Positions 25,701 to 35,480 are shown, counted from the first letter of the stretch. The stretch is 64,000 nucleotides of DNA from CAYUVH01 sp964448135 (GCA_964448135.1 CAYUVH010000040.1:16238-80237); one strand, 5' to 3'. Numbers and translations: made by a program. Notes: generated by a model from the sequence alone, not told the origin.

Positions 25701-27693
25701 TCGAATCAGGTTCAAGATCGCGGCGGGCTTGCTGGCGTCGCTTGGGTTTGTGGCAGCCAGGGGCGGGGTGTTTCCCACCACTTGGCAGCAGGTGCAGTCT
25801 TTCGAAGTGAATTCGCCGGGGTTGATCAAGATCGCGCTGCCGGTTTCGACGCTGGACCTGGTGCGGCCGGGATTTGAGGACCTGAGACTGTATGATGGCC
25901 AGGGAACGGAACAGCCTTACTTGCTACAGCGTCCCCGGCCGATGGTCGGCGGCGTGCGCGGAGTCCGCACGTTTCAAGCTTCGCTCAGCGCGTCCACCAC
26001 GATCATTCTGATGGCGACCGGCGTGACGCAGCCCATCGATGGAGTGCTGCTCACGACGCCGGAGCGATCCTTCCTCAAGCCGGTGCGAGTGGAAGGATCC
26101 ACAGACGGGAAGAGTTGGAGGGTGTTGGCGGAGGATGTGCCGATTTTTCATCAGCCCAATGGCGTGGGGCAGACGTTTGTGGAATTGCCCAAGGCGGTCT
26201 GGCAATGGCTGCGGGTGACGGTGCATGACAAACGCACGGCGCCGATATCTTTCACCACCGGTGAAGTGCACCTGGCGGAACCGGAGCCAGTGCCGCTGGA
26301 AACGCTGCCGGTCAAAATCGTGGAGCGGCACGAGAATCCCGGGCAAACCCGCCTGACGCTGGACCTCGGGGCGGCGAACCTGGACTTGAGCCGAATCCGC
26401 ATCGAGGCCAGCGACACGTTGTTCGCGCGGCGCGTCAGGCTGGCCGTGCCGCGGATGGTAAATGGGGAAATTCGCGAACAGCCGGTCGGCGAAGGAGCCA
26501 TTTATCGCGTCGCGGTCGAAGGCCAGCCGCCGGTGGCGGGGTTGACGGTGCCGGTGAACGGGCCGATTGGTTCGCGCGAGTTGATCGTATTCGTGCAGAA
26601 CGATGATAGTCCGCCGCTGGATATTACGTCAGTTGCCGCCGAGGTGCATCCCATCCATCTGCTGTTCAATGCGCGAGCGCCGGGGACCTATTATTTTCTG
26701 ACGGGAAATGAAGGGTGTGCCGCGCCGCGATATGATCTGGTTTCGCTGGAAAGCCAACTGAAGGAAGTGGCGCCGGCGATTGTCACGATATCACCGGCAG
26801 CGCCTAACCCGGATTATCGGCCGGCGGAGGTGCTGGCGGGTGTGCAGGAGGGAGCGACGCGGTTGGATGTCGCCGCGTGGAGTGCGCGGAAGCGAGTGAA
26901 CGTGGAACAACCGGGCGCGGCGCAAATCGAACTGGACCTCGATGTGCTGGCCGGCGCGCAAGCGGGTTTCGGCGATCTGCGTTTGATTCAAACGGGGGAG
27001 CAGCGTCCGTATGTGTTGGAACGCACTTCCATCACGCGCCCGGTTCCGCTCTCGGCGACGGCTGGAACTGATCCGAAAGACCCGCAGCTCAGCCGTTGGA
27101 CCATCAAGTTGCCGCGCGCGGGCCTGCCTTTCCAACGCATCACGTTCGCTACGACGACGCCGGTTTTTCAGCGGGAGTTTCTCCTTTACGAGGAGAACAC
27201 GGATGAACACGGCGAGAAATCGCGCCGGCAATTGGGTTCCGGTCGATGGGTGCGAACGCCGGAGCAGGCGGGGAAGCAGTTCACCATCACCCTCGACGGC
27301 ACGGCGACGGGTGACACGGTGTTTTTGGAGACGCGCAATGGCGACAATCCGCCGATTCAGCTCCAGGAATTTCAGACTTACCATCCCGTCACGCGGATTC
27401 TCTTCAAGGCGCGACCGGGGGACGAACTGTCGCTGTACTATGGAAACGCCGAGGCTGCGGCTCCGTGCTACGATTTGAGCCTGGTCGCGAACCAGCTTCT
27501 GTCGGCGAGGAAGATCACTGCGACTTTGGGGGCCGAGGAGCGACTTAAAGTCCAGGCCAAGCGAAACGCGCCGCCGGTTGCGAGCGGGGGCGTGATCTTC
27601 TGGGCGGCGCTGGCGCTGGTGGTTGTCGTGTTGTTGTTTGTGATGGCGCGGTTGTTGCCGAAGCCGCCGCCGGCTGGCGGCGATAGTAAGTGA
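25681..27693 (+). CDS. DUF3999-like secreted/membrane protein
   Basis: About 670 residues from the ATG at 25681, which overlaps the previous gene by 20 bases; a start at 25636 would add a non-signal N terminus. Signal peptide (IAAGLLASLGFVAARGG), then VFPTTWQQVQSFEVNSPGLI and VRPGFEDLRLYDGQGTEQPY, typical of DUF3999. Two related beta-rich halves are seen, each ending in an LFNARAPGTYYFLTGNEGC- or LFKARPGDELSLYYGNAEA-like stretch. A C-terminal membrane segment (FWAALALVVVVLLFVMARLL) anchors it with the bulk in the periplasm. Likely partner of the DUF2339 protein; the function of the pair is unknown. Confidence 0.8.
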   Translation: MRHRLLNRIRFKIAAGLLASLGFVAARGGVFPTTWQQVQSFEVNSPGLIKIALPVSTLDLVRPGFEDLRLYDGQGTEQPYLLQRPRPMVGGVRGVRTFQASLSASTTIILMATGVTQPIDGVLLTTPERSFLKPVRVEGSTDGKSWRVLAEDVPIFHQPNGVGQTFVELPKAVWQWLRVTVHDKRTAPISFTTGEVHLAEPEPVPLETLPVKIVERHENPGQTRLTLDLGAANLDLSRIRIEASDTLFARRVRLAVPRMVNGEIREQPVGEGAIYRVAVEGQPPVAGLTVPVNGPIGSRELIVFVQNDDSPPLDITSVAAEVHPIHLLFNARAPGTYYFLTGNEGCAAPRYDLVSLESQLKEVAPAIVTISPAAPNPDYRPAEVLAGVQEGATRLDVAAWSARKRVNVEQPGAAQIELDLDVLAGAQAGFGDLRLIQTGEQRPYVLERTSITRPVPLSATAGTDPKDPQLSRWTIKLPRAGLPFQRITFATTTPVFQREFLLYEENTDEHGEKSRRQLGSGRWVRTPEQAGKQFTITLDGTATGDTVFLETRNGDNPPIQLQEFQTYHPVTRILFKARPGDELSLYYGNAEAAAPCYDLSLVANQLLSARKITATLGAEERLKVQAKRNAPPVASGGVIFWAALALVVVVLLFVMARLLPKPPPAGGDSK

Positions 27694-27713
27694 CAGAATA
27701 GATTTCGGAACAA

Positions 27714-27741
27714 GGGATCGCGGGGACGCTCGCCCCACCCC
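27714..27741. repeat. Short GC-rich dispersed repeat in convergent spacer
   Basis: GGGGACGCTCGCCCC (27722-27736) is an imperfect palindrome in the 61-base space between the convergent DUF3999 and GH13 genes. It may double as a transcription end signal. Confidence 0.35.
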
Positions 27742-27754
27742 TTCTGACAGGAAA

Positions 27755-29020
27755 TCAGTTTCGCTTCGTCACCAGCACAATTCCTTGTCCCGGGCGAAGG
27801 GCGTAGTGGAAGGGTTCGTGGATGTACTCGAGCGGGTGCTCAGGAGAGACATCCGTGAGCGCGCCGCGGGATTGGACGAAGTGGCGGAAATGGTCGGTGG
27901 CGAATTCCTGGTGGGAGTGAACGTCTTTGTTGAGGATCAGCAACGCTTCGCCGTCGTCATGGACGGAGGCTTTCCACAGCAGAAGAATGTTCGGGTTATG
28001 GCAATGGAGGATGCTGATGGGATTCTCCGCGCGGAAGACCGGGTGCGCTTTTTTGATGGCGTTGACTTTGGCGATGTAGTCCCGCAGATCCACGCCGTCG
28101 AGTTGCCAGTCGGCGGGGGTGGTTTGCACGACGTGCAGTTGCTTGCGCGCGCCGTATTCGAAGCCCATCGGCATCATCGTGCCGGCGGAAAAGAGCGCGG
28201 AGAACAGGTAGCGCTGTTTGACGCCGTCCACATTGCCGTTGAGTTCCTCCCAGAGGCGGGGCGTGTCGTGGCTTTCGGCGAAGCTGATGGAGGCGGTGGT
28301 TTCGCGGATGAGATTGTATTGTTCGATCAGCCACCAGTCCTGGAGGTTCCACCATTTGGAACTGTTGAAGACGTAATCGAATCCGGCGCGCGCGGTGTCG
28401 CGGGTCTGATCGGCGGAGCAGCCCAGGGTTTCCGCGGTGAAACAGGCCTGCGGGTGGTGCGCTTTAATATCGTGAATCAGGCGCTTCCAAAAAGCGGAGG
28501 GCACTTGATACGCGGCGTCGCAGCGGAAGCCGTCGAAGCCGAGATTGACCAGATGCTCGGTCACGCGGAGGCAATAGCGATAGAGGCCTTCGGGATCCTT
28601 GGTTTGGAGATGATCGAACTGCGCGAGGTCGGCCCAGACGACGCGCTCAGTACCGTGCTGGCACGAGGCGTTCGCGATGCGGCCGTCGGGTTCGCGCACG
28701 AACCATTCGGGGTGCTCGCGGGTCAGGGCGGAGTCTATCGCGGAATGATTCAGCACCAGGTCCACCATGACTTTGAGACCGGCGGCGTGGGCCTGTTGCA
28801 ACATCCGACGCACCTGGTCGTCGGGGGAATCGTTGCCGTCGAGGAGGAGGGGGTTGATCTGGAAATAGTCGGCCACGGAGTAAAGGCTCCGCGATGAGCC
28901 CGGTTTTTGGATGGGATTGACGAAGACCCAGTCGAAGCCCATCCCCGCGGCGCGCGAGAAGTGTTCGCCCCACCGGCTGAAAGGCCCGGCGAGGAGGGGA
29001 AACAGGTTGTAGAGAATCAT
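27755..29020 (-). CDS. Glycoside hydrolase family 13 (alpha-amylase superfamily)
   Basis: 421 residues, no signal peptide, so cytoplasmic. The barrel motifs are intact: region I DLVLNH (87-92), region II GFDGFRCDAAY (nucleophile Asp168), region III CFTAETLG (acid/base Glu197) and region IV SFAESHDTPR. The start MILYNLFPLLAGPFSRWGEH is like a group of small alpha-amylase/maltosyltransferase-like enzymes associated with glycogen or trehalose metabolism. It lacks a carbohydrate-binding module. Acts on alpha-1,4-glucans; exact specificity is uncertain. The neighbouring GH78 gene ends 63 bases upstream and reads the same way. Confidence 0.88.
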   Translation of the reverse strand: MILYNLFPLLAGPFSRWGEHFSRAAGMGFDWVFVNPIQKPGSSRSLYSVADYFQINPLLLDGNDSPDDQVRRMLQQAHAAGLKVMVDLVLNHSAIDSALTREHPEWFVREPDGRIANASCQHGTERVVWADLAQFDHLQTKDPEGLYRYCLRVTEHLVNLGFDGFRCDAAYQVPSAFWKRLIHDIKAHHPQACFTAETLGCSADQTRDTARAGFDYVFNSSKWWNLQDWWLIEQYNLIRETTASISFAESHDTPRLWEELNGNVDGVKQRYLFSALFSAGTMMPMGFEYGARKQLHVVQTTPADWQLDGVDLRDYIAKVNAIKKAHPVFRAENPISILHCHNPNILLLWKASVHDDGEALLILNKDVHSHQEFATDHFRHFVQSRGALTDVSPEHPLEYIHEPFHYALRPGQGIVLVTKRN

Positions 29021-29083
29021 GCTGGCTGTGCTACGAGTTTCAAATTCGCCCTGACTCTGCCGCAGGGTTGGGCGGAGGTCAAC

Positions 29084-31816
29084 TTACCGCCGTTTGGCGG
29101 ACGGCAGCTTCGCGTGGAAGCGGTAGGTGCCGGAGCCGGCCAGGAATACGGTGTCAGCGGCATCGCCGGGCAGGGAACGCAGGCCTTCAGCACTGGTGGC
29201 GGGGAGCGTTCCTTCGCGGACGGAGGCGGGGTTGGAGGTGGGGATGTGGATGGTGGCGGTGCTGTTGGCGGGGACGACGACAGTGAGCTGGAATTCGTCG
29301 CCGATCAGTTTCCAGTCGCTGACGATCTTTCCTCGCGAGCTGTCGTAAGTGGCCTTGGCGGAGGTCAGGTCGCCGAGGAGGTTTGGTTTAATCGTGAAAT
29401 GCTTGAAGCCGGGGGCGGCGGGATCGGGATTGATGCCGGCAAGGGCTTTGTAGAACCAGGCGCTGATGTCGCCGTACATGATGTGGTTGCGGGAGTCTTC
29501 GCCGTTCCACTGTTCCCAGAGGGTGGTGGCGCCTTGCTCGATCCACCAGCCCCAGCTCGGGAGATCGTTTTGGGAGGCGATGCGGTAGGCGACATCGGGG
29601 CGGCCGTTTTCGGTGAGGGCGTTGAGAATGTATTTCGCGCCGAGGATGCCGGTATCAATGTGGTTGTTGGCATTCTCGACGGCGAAGACGAGGTTGCTCA
29701 CGACGCGCTCGCGGTTTTCCGGTTCGACGAGGCCCTGGTAGAGCGCGCAACTCAACGAGGTCTGGCTGCCGTTGTCGTAGGAGCCGGTGGCCGGCTGGTA
29801 GAATTTGGCGTTGAAGGCTTTGCGGATATCGGCGGCGAGAGCGTCGAGTTTTTCGGCCTCTTCCTTTTTGCCGAGCAATCGCGCGGCCTGCGCGGTGATC
29901 TGGACGTCGCGATAATAGTAGGCGGTGGAGGTGATGTCGGTCGGTGTCTTGGTTTTGAAGGGCGCCCAGTCGTTGAGGCCGAAGTTGATGATGTGATCCT
30001 TCGCCTTGCCGGTGAGGTAGTCCACATAGCGCTTCATGTTTTCGTAGTGCGACGTCAACACGCGGGTGTCGGCGCAATACTCGTTCATGTAATAGGGCAG
30101 GAGCAGCATCGCGCTGTCCCAGGCGGGGCCGTTGCCCCATTTGTAGCCCCAGCCGCTGGTGGGGACGATGCCGGGCAACTCGCCGGATGGCTGCTGTTCG
30201 TCGGCGAGATCGTTCAGCCATTTGGTGTAAACGGCGGCGGGCGCGAAGTTGAACAGGCCCTGCTCGGCCGCGAGATGGGCGTCGCCGGTCCAGCCGTTCT
30301 TCTCGCGATGCGGGCAATCGGTGGGGATGCCTTCGAGGTTACTGAGGTAGGACCACAAGCCTGCGTGCCAGATGCGATTGAGAAGCTGGTTGGAGCACTC
30401 GAACTGACCGGCCGGCGGTACGGCTGAATGAACGGAAACTCCGCGCAATGTCTCAGACGACGGCGTGCCGGGATAACCGGTGACCTCCACATATTGGTAA
30501 CCGTGGTAGTCGAACCGCGAGCGCCAGGTTTCGTCGCCCTTGCCTTTGAGGATGTAGGTGTCGGTCTGGAACTGTTGATTCGTGTCCATGCGCGCGATGT
30601 GCTGCTGGATGACGCTGCGGTCAATCATGCCGTCGGGGCCGAGGCGTTCGGAGTACTTCATCACGATCTTCGTTCCGGCGGGACCGCGGAGCTTGAGCTC
30701 GGAGATGCCGGCGAAGTTCTGGCCCATGTCGAAGACGAAAACCTCCGGTTTGGGCGTCGTGATGCTGACGGGCTTGAGGATCTCGGCGGCTTTGATCGGC
30801 GGCATCATCTGGGCCGCGAGTTTGCCGGCGGGGCCGGTCACGGAAAGAGCGGAAGACCATTTTGAGTCGTCGAATCCGGCGGTGTCCCAGCCGGGTTGTT
30901 CGAGGCGGGCGTCGTAGGTTTCGCCGCCGTAGATGCTGTTGAAGACGATGGGGCTGGGGCTGGTTTTCCAAGTGGTGTCGGTCGCGATGGTTTCGCTGGT
31001 GCCGTTGTGGTAGTCCACCTGGATTTGCATCAGGAGGGCGGGGGCGGCGCGCCAGGGGGCTTCGTGGAAATTCCAGACGGCGCGGGTTTGGACGTTGTAC
31101 CAGCCGTTGCCGAGGATGACGCCGACGGAGTTGGCGCCGCGCTCGAGGGCGCGGGTGACGTCGTAGGTGACGTAGAGCGCTCGTTTGTCGTAGCGCGTGT
31201 AGCCGGGATCGAGGAGGTGATTGCCGATTTTTTCGCCGTTGATGCGGAGTTCGTAATAGCCGAGGCCGCAGATGTAGGCGCGGGCTTGTTTGATGCCGCC
31301 TTTGAGTTTGAAGTCCTTGCGCAGGAGCGGGGCGGGGAGGGAATTGATATTGGTGGTGGCGCCGATCCATTGGCCTTTCCAGTCGGCGCGGTTGAGCAGG
31401 CCCATTTCCCACCAGGCGGGGCGGCTGTAATCGGAGGGCCGGCCGTTTTGATCCCAGGAACGGACCATCCAATAGCAGCGCTGGCCGGATTTCAGGGGGA
31501 GGCCGCGGTAGGGGATTTGCAGGGATTCCTCGGAGTCCACTTTGCCGGAGTTCCAGAGATCGGCTTTGTTTTCCTTGAGCAGCTTCTCGGTGGTGGCGAC
31601 GAGGATTTGGTAGGCGGTCTGGCGCTGGTTGCGATGGCCGGAATCGAGGACCCAGCTCAGGCGCGGGCTGGCGGTGTCGATGCCGAGGGGGTTTTGGAGG
31701 TATTCGCAGGTCAAGCGAATGGCGACCATCTCGGCATGGGTGGCGCAGAGGGTGAAAAACACTGAAGCGAGAATGAGCCAGTGGCGAACAAACGGAATGC
31801 GGGCGCGCGAAAGCAT
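29084..31816 (-). CDS. Alpha-L-rhamnosidase (GH78)
   Basis: 910 residues. GGAGG lies seven bases before the ATG at 31816, which begins a signal peptide (FVRHWLILASVFFTLCATHA); the open frame further upstream is repeat DNA. Bacterial rhamnosidase N-terminal domains (RLTCEYLQNPLGIDTASPRL) lead to the six-hairpin barrel with IPTDCPHREKNGWTGDAH (acidic catalytic residues) and WGWWIEQGATTLWEQW (second catalytic Glu). A C-terminal beta domain follows. Removes terminal alpha-L-rhamnose from plant glycosides, rhamnogalacturonan or bacterial polysaccharides outside the cytoplasm. Confidence 0.93.
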   Translation of the reverse strand: MLSRARIPFVRHWLILASVFFTLCATHAEMVAIRLTCEYLQNPLGIDTASPRLSWVLDSGHRNQRQTAYQILVATTEKLLKENKADLWNSGKVDSEESLQIPYRGLPLKSGQRCYWMVRSWDQNGRPSDYSRPAWWEMGLLNRADWKGQWIGATTNINSLPAPLLRKDFKLKGGIKQARAYICGLGYYELRINGEKIGNHLLDPGYTRYDKRALYVTYDVTRALERGANSVGVILGNGWYNVQTRAVWNFHEAPWRAAPALLMQIQVDYHNGTSETIATDTTWKTSPSPIVFNSIYGGETYDARLEQPGWDTAGFDDSKWSSALSVTGPAGKLAAQMMPPIKAAEILKPVSITTPKPEVFVFDMGQNFAGISELKLRGPAGTKIVMKYSERLGPDGMIDRSVIQQHIARMDTNQQFQTDTYILKGKGDETWRSRFDYHGYQYVEVTGYPGTPSSETLRGVSVHSAVPPAGQFECSNQLLNRIWHAGLWSYLSNLEGIPTDCPHREKNGWTGDAHLAAEQGLFNFAPAAVYTKWLNDLADEQQPSGELPGIVPTSGWGYKWGNGPAWDSAMLLLPYYMNEYCADTRVLTSHYENMKRYVDYLTGKAKDHIINFGLNDWAPFKTKTPTDITSTAYYYRDVQITAQAARLLGKKEEAEKLDALAADIRKAFNAKFYQPATGSYDNGSQTSLSCALYQGLVEPENRERVVSNLVFAVENANNHIDTGILGAKYILNALTENGRPDVAYRIASQNDLPSWGWWIEQGATTLWEQWNGEDSRNHIMYGDISAWFYKALAGINPDPAAPGFKHFTIKPNLLGDLTSAKATYDSSRGKIVSDWKLIGDEFQLTVVVPANSTATIHIPTSNPASVREGTLPATSAEGLRSLPGDAADTVFLAGSGTYRFHAKLPSAKRR

Positions 31817-32433
31817 GTTCCTCCATGCATGAAGGGGAAGGGGCCGGGCGGCAAGGGAAATCGGGCGGGAGCATGGGGCTCCCGGTTTTTTGGTCGTTTT
31901 AGGTTTGATCCGTCTCCGCTCCGCTTCGACGCGACAGGCGAGGTTTGCCAACTGGGTTTTTGGGTTTGACGGCAGTTCGGACGGTGACTGGACGAAGGCT
32001 GTCCACTGGGCGGACGGCGGTTGGACAGAGGGTTGACGATCCGGATGGCTCGTGGGGAGGCGCACCCCATCGCGGGCGGACGGGAGCAGGTTGCAAGGGG
32101 CAGGGATGCGCTTAAGACCGGTAACCAGCATTTTTCAAATTGCGTTAAAACGTGTTATGGCGGCTAAGGCCGGCCGGTCGCCAAATTTTTTTGGCCGGAG
32201 AAGGCCGGATTTACCCGGAGTTACCCGGAGTTACCTGGATTCGGCCCGATCCGTTTGCGCCTGGCACTAGCTGTCATACGATGCTGATGTCAAAGATCAG
32301 TTCGGATTTGATGCTGATTCCCACGGAATCGGGAATACCGTCCTCCTACGGCGGGAAGTTTGCCTAACCGAAGGCAGGTGTCAAGTGGGGGATGGGAGGC
32401 AGAATTGTTAGCCAGGGTGCGGAAGAAATTTGA

Positions 32434-32460
32434 ACCACAGAGACACGGAGGCACAGAGGG
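32434..32460. repeat. ACCACAGAGACACGGAGG-type repeat
   Basis: ACCACAGAGACACGGAGG and GCACAGAGGG in succession. This word is widely dispersed in genomes of this and other phyla (from general knowledge); only one copy is in the window. Confidence 0.5.
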
Positions 32461-32602
32461 GATAAATTCGAAGCCATTGCATGGCGGCGTCGAAATCTGA
32501 AACAAATTCGAATGAGGGAATTTCAAAAAAAGCAAAACGGGGGAGTCACGAAAGGGAGCGCAAAACGCCTGGGAAGGTGCGAAAAAAGAGAAGAGAAAGG
32601 CC

Positions 32603-32637
32603 GGGATGACAGAAAAATTTGGTGACAGAAAAATGGG
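32603..32637. repeat. 35-bp direct repeat, left copy
   Basis: GATGACAGAAAAATTTGG then TGACAGAAAAATGGG: itself two ~17-bp half-units. An almost identical copy (33 of 35 bases) lies in the same orientation at 35696-35730, so the pair brackets the tail-fibre-like gene. Confidence 0.8.
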
Positions 32638-32670
32638 GAATTTGTGAGGGCCGATGAATTGGGCGGGGGG

Positions 32671-32700
32671 GATTAGGATTAGGATTAGGATTATGATTAG
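32671..32700. repeat. GATTAG hexamer repeat
   Basis: Five 6-bp units: GATTAG at 32671, 32677, 32683 and 32695, with GATTAT at 32689. A shorter relative is at 60348-60367. Confidence 0.85.
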
Positions 32701-32732
32701 GAGGATAGAAAAGATAGATCCCCCCCCGCGGT

Positions 32733-35480
32733 TTAACGCGGGCCGATGGCGATGAAGCTGAAGGGTTCGTCGAAGAAGCCGATGTTGCGGGCGCCGATGA
32801 GGACGGTGAAACCGGTGGTGGTGGTGCTGGTGACGGTGGCGGAATCCTGGGAATTGACCGTTTGTCCGGGGGCGCCGCAGGAAATGACCACGGAAGGATT
32901 CGAACTGAACGCGGTGCTAAAGCTGACGGAATAGGTGGCGGTGGCGGTGCGCGAGGCGGTGAAACCGCTGCCAACGACAATGGCGCCCAGCGAGGTAACG
33001 GAGCCGCGGATGATGCGGAGGTTTTCTTCACCGGCCGGCGCGAAATACTGGCCGTTGTTGCCCAGTTTGACGTCGCCGACGACCTGGAGCTTCGCCTGGG
33101 GGGCGTTGGTGCCGATGCCTGCGTTGCCCGTGCTGGCAATGAAGAGGCGCGACACCATGGCATTGGTCGCGGCTCCGGGGACCTTGGTTTGCAGGTCGAG
33201 GTCGCTGCTGAAATTGTTATCGGTGGCGATGATGCGGGCCGAGGGATTGGTGGTGCTGAATTGCGTGGGATCGTAGGTGCTCAAATCCAGCGCGACGGTG
33301 GTGCCGCTGCCGCCGGGGCCGGTGATGCGAATGCCGTTGCCGGCTGGAACGTTTACCTCGATGGCTTTGTTGGGCGTCGTGGTGCCCACGCCGAGATTGC
33401 CGGAGGAAATGATCTGATTTCCGGTGTTGGTATTTCCGCCGGCACGCAAGGCCACATTGCTGGAAAGGCGCGCATCGGACATTGTGCCGCTGACGATTTT
33501 CGATGCATCCAGGTTCGGAATCTGAGCCGTCCCCAGGATGCCGGTCACGCTGGCTGCGTTGAGGTTGGTCAAGCCCGCGCCGTTGCCACTGACGTTGCCG
33601 CTGAAAGTGTTGGCGGGATTGTTCAAGGTATTCGCCCCGGTGAAGGTCTGATTCGCGTTGAGACGCGCCACGTTGTTGGAAAGCCGTGCATCGGGCACGG
33701 TGCCGGAGATTAGTTGGGAGGCGCTGAGTGTCAGGTTGCTGCCATCGCCGAAGAAGCCGCCGCTGGCCAGCACGCTGCCGACCACATGGAGCCTGGCCTG
33801 GGGCGAATTGGTGCCGATGCCAACGTTGCCGGAAGCAGCCGGACTGACGCTCAGTATGGTGGCGGTCGTCGTGGGAGTTACGTAGGTCTTAAACAGATAA
33901 TCATACGACGCGCCGATGTCGCACCTCCCGCCGGGATAGGGATTGCCCAATCTGACGCCGGCATAGGCGGGTTGGATCGCGGGTACACTAAACAAAATTG
34001 TGTATTGAGTGCCCGACTGTACCTGGGGCGGCGCGGTGAGGGGGAAAGATTGGAAGACGTTCGTATTCGCAAAGGTCACGGATTCGGTGGTCAGTAAAGT
34101 ACCATTCGTGCCTTCGCCGGTGTAGATGGAAATGGTGCCGCCGATGCTCCCCAGGCCTCCGGAAAACCCGAGGTACAGGGCGACGCGGGACAGGTAGCCG
34201 GACAGCCCGGCGGTAAAGGACTGCCAATGGTCCGGCGCCGGGCTGCTGAGATCAATGGCGGTCTGCTGCTGGTCGAGGGTCTCGGGGCCACTGATATATG
34301 TGTCGATTATTTGCTGGCTGGCGGAGAAGACATTGCCGCCCGCGCGCAGGGCCACATTGGTGGACAGCCGCGCGTCCGCCAGGGCGCCGGTGCTCAGTTG
34401 AGACGCGTCGAGCGAGGTCAACCCGCTGCCGTTGCCGCTGAAACTGTTGGCGGCGTTGCTGAGGGTGTTTACACCGCTGAACACCTGGTTGCCGTTCAAG
34501 CGCGTGACGTTGTTCGAGAGCCGCGCATCGGCCAGGACGCCGCTGGTGATCCTGGCCGCATCCAGGTTGGGAATCTGCGCGGCGCCAATCGTGCCGGTCA
34601 GGTTCGTGGCATTGAGATTGGTCAAGCCAGCGCCGTTACCGCTGAAGCTACCGGAAATGTTGTTCGACCCCGTGAAAAGCTGATTCGCATTGAGCCGGGG
34701 GATGTTGTTCGAAAGCCGGGCGTCGGGAATCGTGCCGGTGAGTTGGGCGGCGCTCAGGCTAGTCAGCCCGCTGCCGTCGCCGCTGAAGCTGTTGGCGGCG
34801 TTGCTGAGAGTGTTTGCACCGCTGAAAATCTGGCTGCCGTTCAAGCGCGCGAGGTTATTGGAGAGGCGCGCGTCGGCCAGGACACCGCTGGTGATTTTGG
34901 AGGCATCCAGGTTGGGAATCTGCGAGGCGCCGACAATGCCGGTCAGGTTTATGGCATTGAGATTGGTTAAACCACCGCCATTGCCGCTGAAGTTTCCCGA
35001 AACGTTATTGGAGCCGCTGAAGGTCTGATTGGCATTGAGCTGCGCGATGTTGGTGGAGAGTTGGTTGTCGGCCACGGCCCCGGTGAAACTGGTGGCGCTG
35101 GCCGCGCGAATGGCGTAGGGCGCGGCCGTGAACGGCTGGCGCGGAACCAGGGCCTGGTAGGGGCTCGCGCTGCCGTTGGTGCGCACGCCGATTTCCAGCC
35201 AGCGGTCCGCGCCGTTGAAGACGCTCGCGCCAAAATCCAATTGCACGGTGAACAGTCCATTGCTGACGGTGGTGGGCAGATTCGTCACGGCGCCGAGGGA
35301 GACGCCGTTGGTCACGGCGTCGTAGATGGCGAAGCGCAAATCGTAAATGCCATTGGCGGGCGCGCCGGCGTCATTCAGCCGTCCCTGATACGTAAAGGCC
35401 GAGGTTTGACCGGAAGCCAGGGGCGCGCCGGAAATGATCAGCGCCATCAAGGTAACAAGCCGAACGAATGTCCTGATCAT
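32733..35480 (-). CDS. Secreted tail-fibre-like repeat protein with H-type-lectin-like C terminus
   Basis: 915 residues from the ATG at 35480, where a signal peptide begins (LVTLMALIISGAPLASGQ). An N-terminal domain (FTYQGRLNDAGAPANGIYDL) typical of large verrucomicrobial surface proteins is followed by repeats of a unit built of DARLSNNVARLNANQTFSG, GNGAGLTNLNA and ASQIPNLDASKITSG. Later segments read NVGIGTNSPQARLHVVG, as in phage tail-fibre proteins. The C-terminal ~90 residues (VSFSTAFSSNPSVVISCG) resemble an H-type lectin fold. Probably an extended surface fibre, perhaps adhesive. No peptidase S74 cleavage domain is visible. Direct repeats flank the gene. Confidence 0.8.
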   Translation of the reverse strand: MIRTFVRLVTLMALIISGAPLASGQTSAFTYQGRLNDAGAPANGIYDLRFAIYDAVTNGVSLGAVTNLPTTVSNGLFTVQLDFGASVFNGADRWLEIGVRTNGSASPYQALVPRQPFTAAPYAIRAASATSFTGAVADNQLSTNIAQLNANQTFSGSNNVSGNFSGNGGGLTNLNAINLTGIVGASQIPNLDASKITSGVLADARLSNNLARLNGSQIFSGANTLSNAANSFSGDGSGLTSLSAAQLTGTIPDARLSNNIPRLNANQLFTGSNNISGSFSGNGAGLTNLNATNLTGTIGAAQIPNLDAARITSGVLADARLSNNVTRLNGNQVFSGVNTLSNAANSFSGNGSGLTSLDASQLSTGALADARLSTNVALRAGGNVFSASQQIIDTYISGPETLDQQQTAIDLSSPAPDHWQSFTAGLSGYLSRVALYLGFSGGLGSIGGTISIYTGEGTNGTLLTTESVTFANTNVFQSFPLTAPPQVQSGTQYTILFSVPAIQPAYAGVRLGNPYPGGRCDIGASYDYLFKTYVTPTTTATILSVSPAASGNVGIGTNSPQARLHVVGSVLASGGFFGDGSNLTLSASQLISGTVPDARLSNNVARLNANQTFTGANTLNNPANTFSGNVSGNGAGLTNLNAASVTGILGTAQIPNLDASKIVSGTMSDARLSSNVALRAGGNTNTGNQIISSGNLGVGTTTPNKAIEVNVPAGNGIRITGPGGSGTTVALDLSTYDPTQFSTTNPSARIIATDNNFSSDLDLQTKVPGAATNAMVSRLFIASTGNAGIGTNAPQAKLQVVGDVKLGNNGQYFAPAGEENLRIIRGSVTSLGAIVVGSGFTASRTATATYSVSFSTAFSSNPSVVISCGAPGQTVNSQDSATVTSTTTTGFTVLIGARNIGFFDEPFSFIAIGPR

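Larger units (their letters stand above)
31817..32732. other. Gene-free spacer with repeats (916 bp)
   Basis: No convincing gene. From left to right it holds a GGGAGC/GCTCCC hairpin followed by TTTTTT (31867-31891), a relative of the 30-bp array unit of 63811 (around 31907-31975, sharing CGCTTCGACGCG and TGGGTTTGAC), a short tandem ACCCGGAGTT stretch (32212-32236), and the separately listed repeats at 32434, 32603 and 32671. The left part is the 5' region of the GH78 gene. Confidence 0.7.

Noticed and set aside
24360..25829. 489-codon minus-strand frame opposite DUF2339
   Set aside because: Antisense shadow; strongly charged composition without domain features.
28907..30427. 506-codon plus-strand open frame across the GH13/GH78 genes
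   Set aside because: Antisense to two clear enzymes, with no motif of its own.
31867..31891. Rho-independent terminator on the plus strand
   Set aside because: The hairpin and T-run point away from any plus-strand gene and lie in the 5' region of GH78, so it has no clear target; recorded only in the spacer entry.
29084..32131. Longer rhamnosidase start at 32131
   Set aside because: The extra ~105 residues translate repeat DNA; GGAGG and a signal peptide support 31816.
32546..33163. Minus-strand frame overlapping the tail-fibre-like gene end
   Set aside because: Out of frame with the real gene and runs through GATTAG and 35-bp repeats.
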